Source: Anagrus nilaparvatae (lineage: Eukaryota; Arthropoda; Insecta; Hymenoptera; Mymaridae). Taken from it: 64,000 nt of DNA. The notes beneath the pieces were generated by a model. The model was not told the origin of the DNA and made no database searches. It was given only the letters and a program-made list of their open reading frames with translations. The position numbers and the translations under genes are program-made. The stretch is taken from contig JAKSXM010000149.1 of the NCBI GenBank assembly GCA_022575985.1, positions 25,151 to 89,150 on the forward strand, written 5' to 3'. Shown here piece after piece: positions 63,686-64,000 of the stretch (positions are counted from its first letter, which is position 1; each line of letters starts with the position of its first letter).

Positions 63686-64000
63686 TTAAATAAATAACAA
63701 CGGGGGGGGTATTATTTTCTGCTTTATTCATTGTAAGAACAATAGGTCCAACCATAGCTAGTAGCAGAATAAGACTAGCGATAATAAGCCAGAAAGTTCC
63801 ATTTGTATAAAGTACTTGACCAATAGTTTGAATTTGAAGAAAATTAGCAAATTGAGTATCTGGAGCTAGACTAGTAAATGTATGATGAATATTTGCTGTT
63901 AGAGAAGAATTATCAAGACCTAGAAATGATGTATTAAACCAATTAATAGTTCCTAGAACAGCTTGAGGCACTAGATCTGAGAATTTAGTAAAACTGGTAG
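63686..64000 (-). CDS. nad6: NADH dehydrogenase subunit 6, partial (pass 2, 5' end beyond window)
   Basis: 3' part of nad6, cut at the window end. One extra C in the C-run (63702-63709) shifts the last codons into a longer frame compared with 24637-25305. Confidence 0.88.

Overview
The window is fungal mitochondrial DNA: AT-rich, with the usual set atp6, atp8, atp9, cob, cox1-3, nad1-6, nad4L, rps3, rns, rnl and 23 tRNA genes, plus eight group I introns. Genes lie on both strands (rps3, atp9, nad6 and seven tRNAs are on the minus strand). Complex I genes exclude Saccharomyces and Schizosaccharomyces. I do not assign a lineage. The code is close to standard: core genes contain no TGA and tRNA-Trp has anticodon CCA.

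The contig runs about 1.64 times round one circle. Bases 1-24950 recur as 39071-64000; the circuit measures about 39,050 bp. Bases 24951-39070 occur once. The two passes are almost identical, except that pass 1 carries extra bases, mostly single, between about 9,890 and 17,110. These break cox3, cob and the cob intron ORFs there, while pass 2 reads them intact. This looks like uncorrected read error at the overlap of a circular assembly.

Order round the circle, with (-) for minus strand: cox1 (4 introns), atp8, atp6, V, cox2, R(ucu), candidate rnpB, nad1, A, F, Y, S(uga)(-), cox3, I, cob (2 introns), rns, D, nad4L/nad5 (2 introns), H, M, R(ucg)(-), L(uag)(-), atp9(-), W(-), C(-), nad6(-), rnl, P, rps3(-), N(-), G, nad2/nad3, nad4, M, E, T, Q, K(-), S(gcu), then cox1 again. 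The products form the core of complexes I, III, IV and V and the mitochondrial translation machinery.

Four results stand out. (1) TTA and TTG leucine codons are essentially missing from core genes, and no tRNA-Leu(UAA) is found; TGA is missing too, and ATA nearly so. (2) Almost every transcription unit ends with a stem-loop followed by a C-run and T-run, absent between genes that look co-transcribed: a candidate 3'-end processing or termination element. (3) Intron ORFs break the host codon rules: UGA in cox1-i2 and cob-i1, TTA in a frameshifted GIY-YIG ORF of cox1-i1. The nad5-i2 LAGLIDADG ORF is open but has lost its catalytic acids in both motifs. (4) A 142-nt element at 7726-7867 has the hallmarks of a minimal mitochondrial RNase P RNA.
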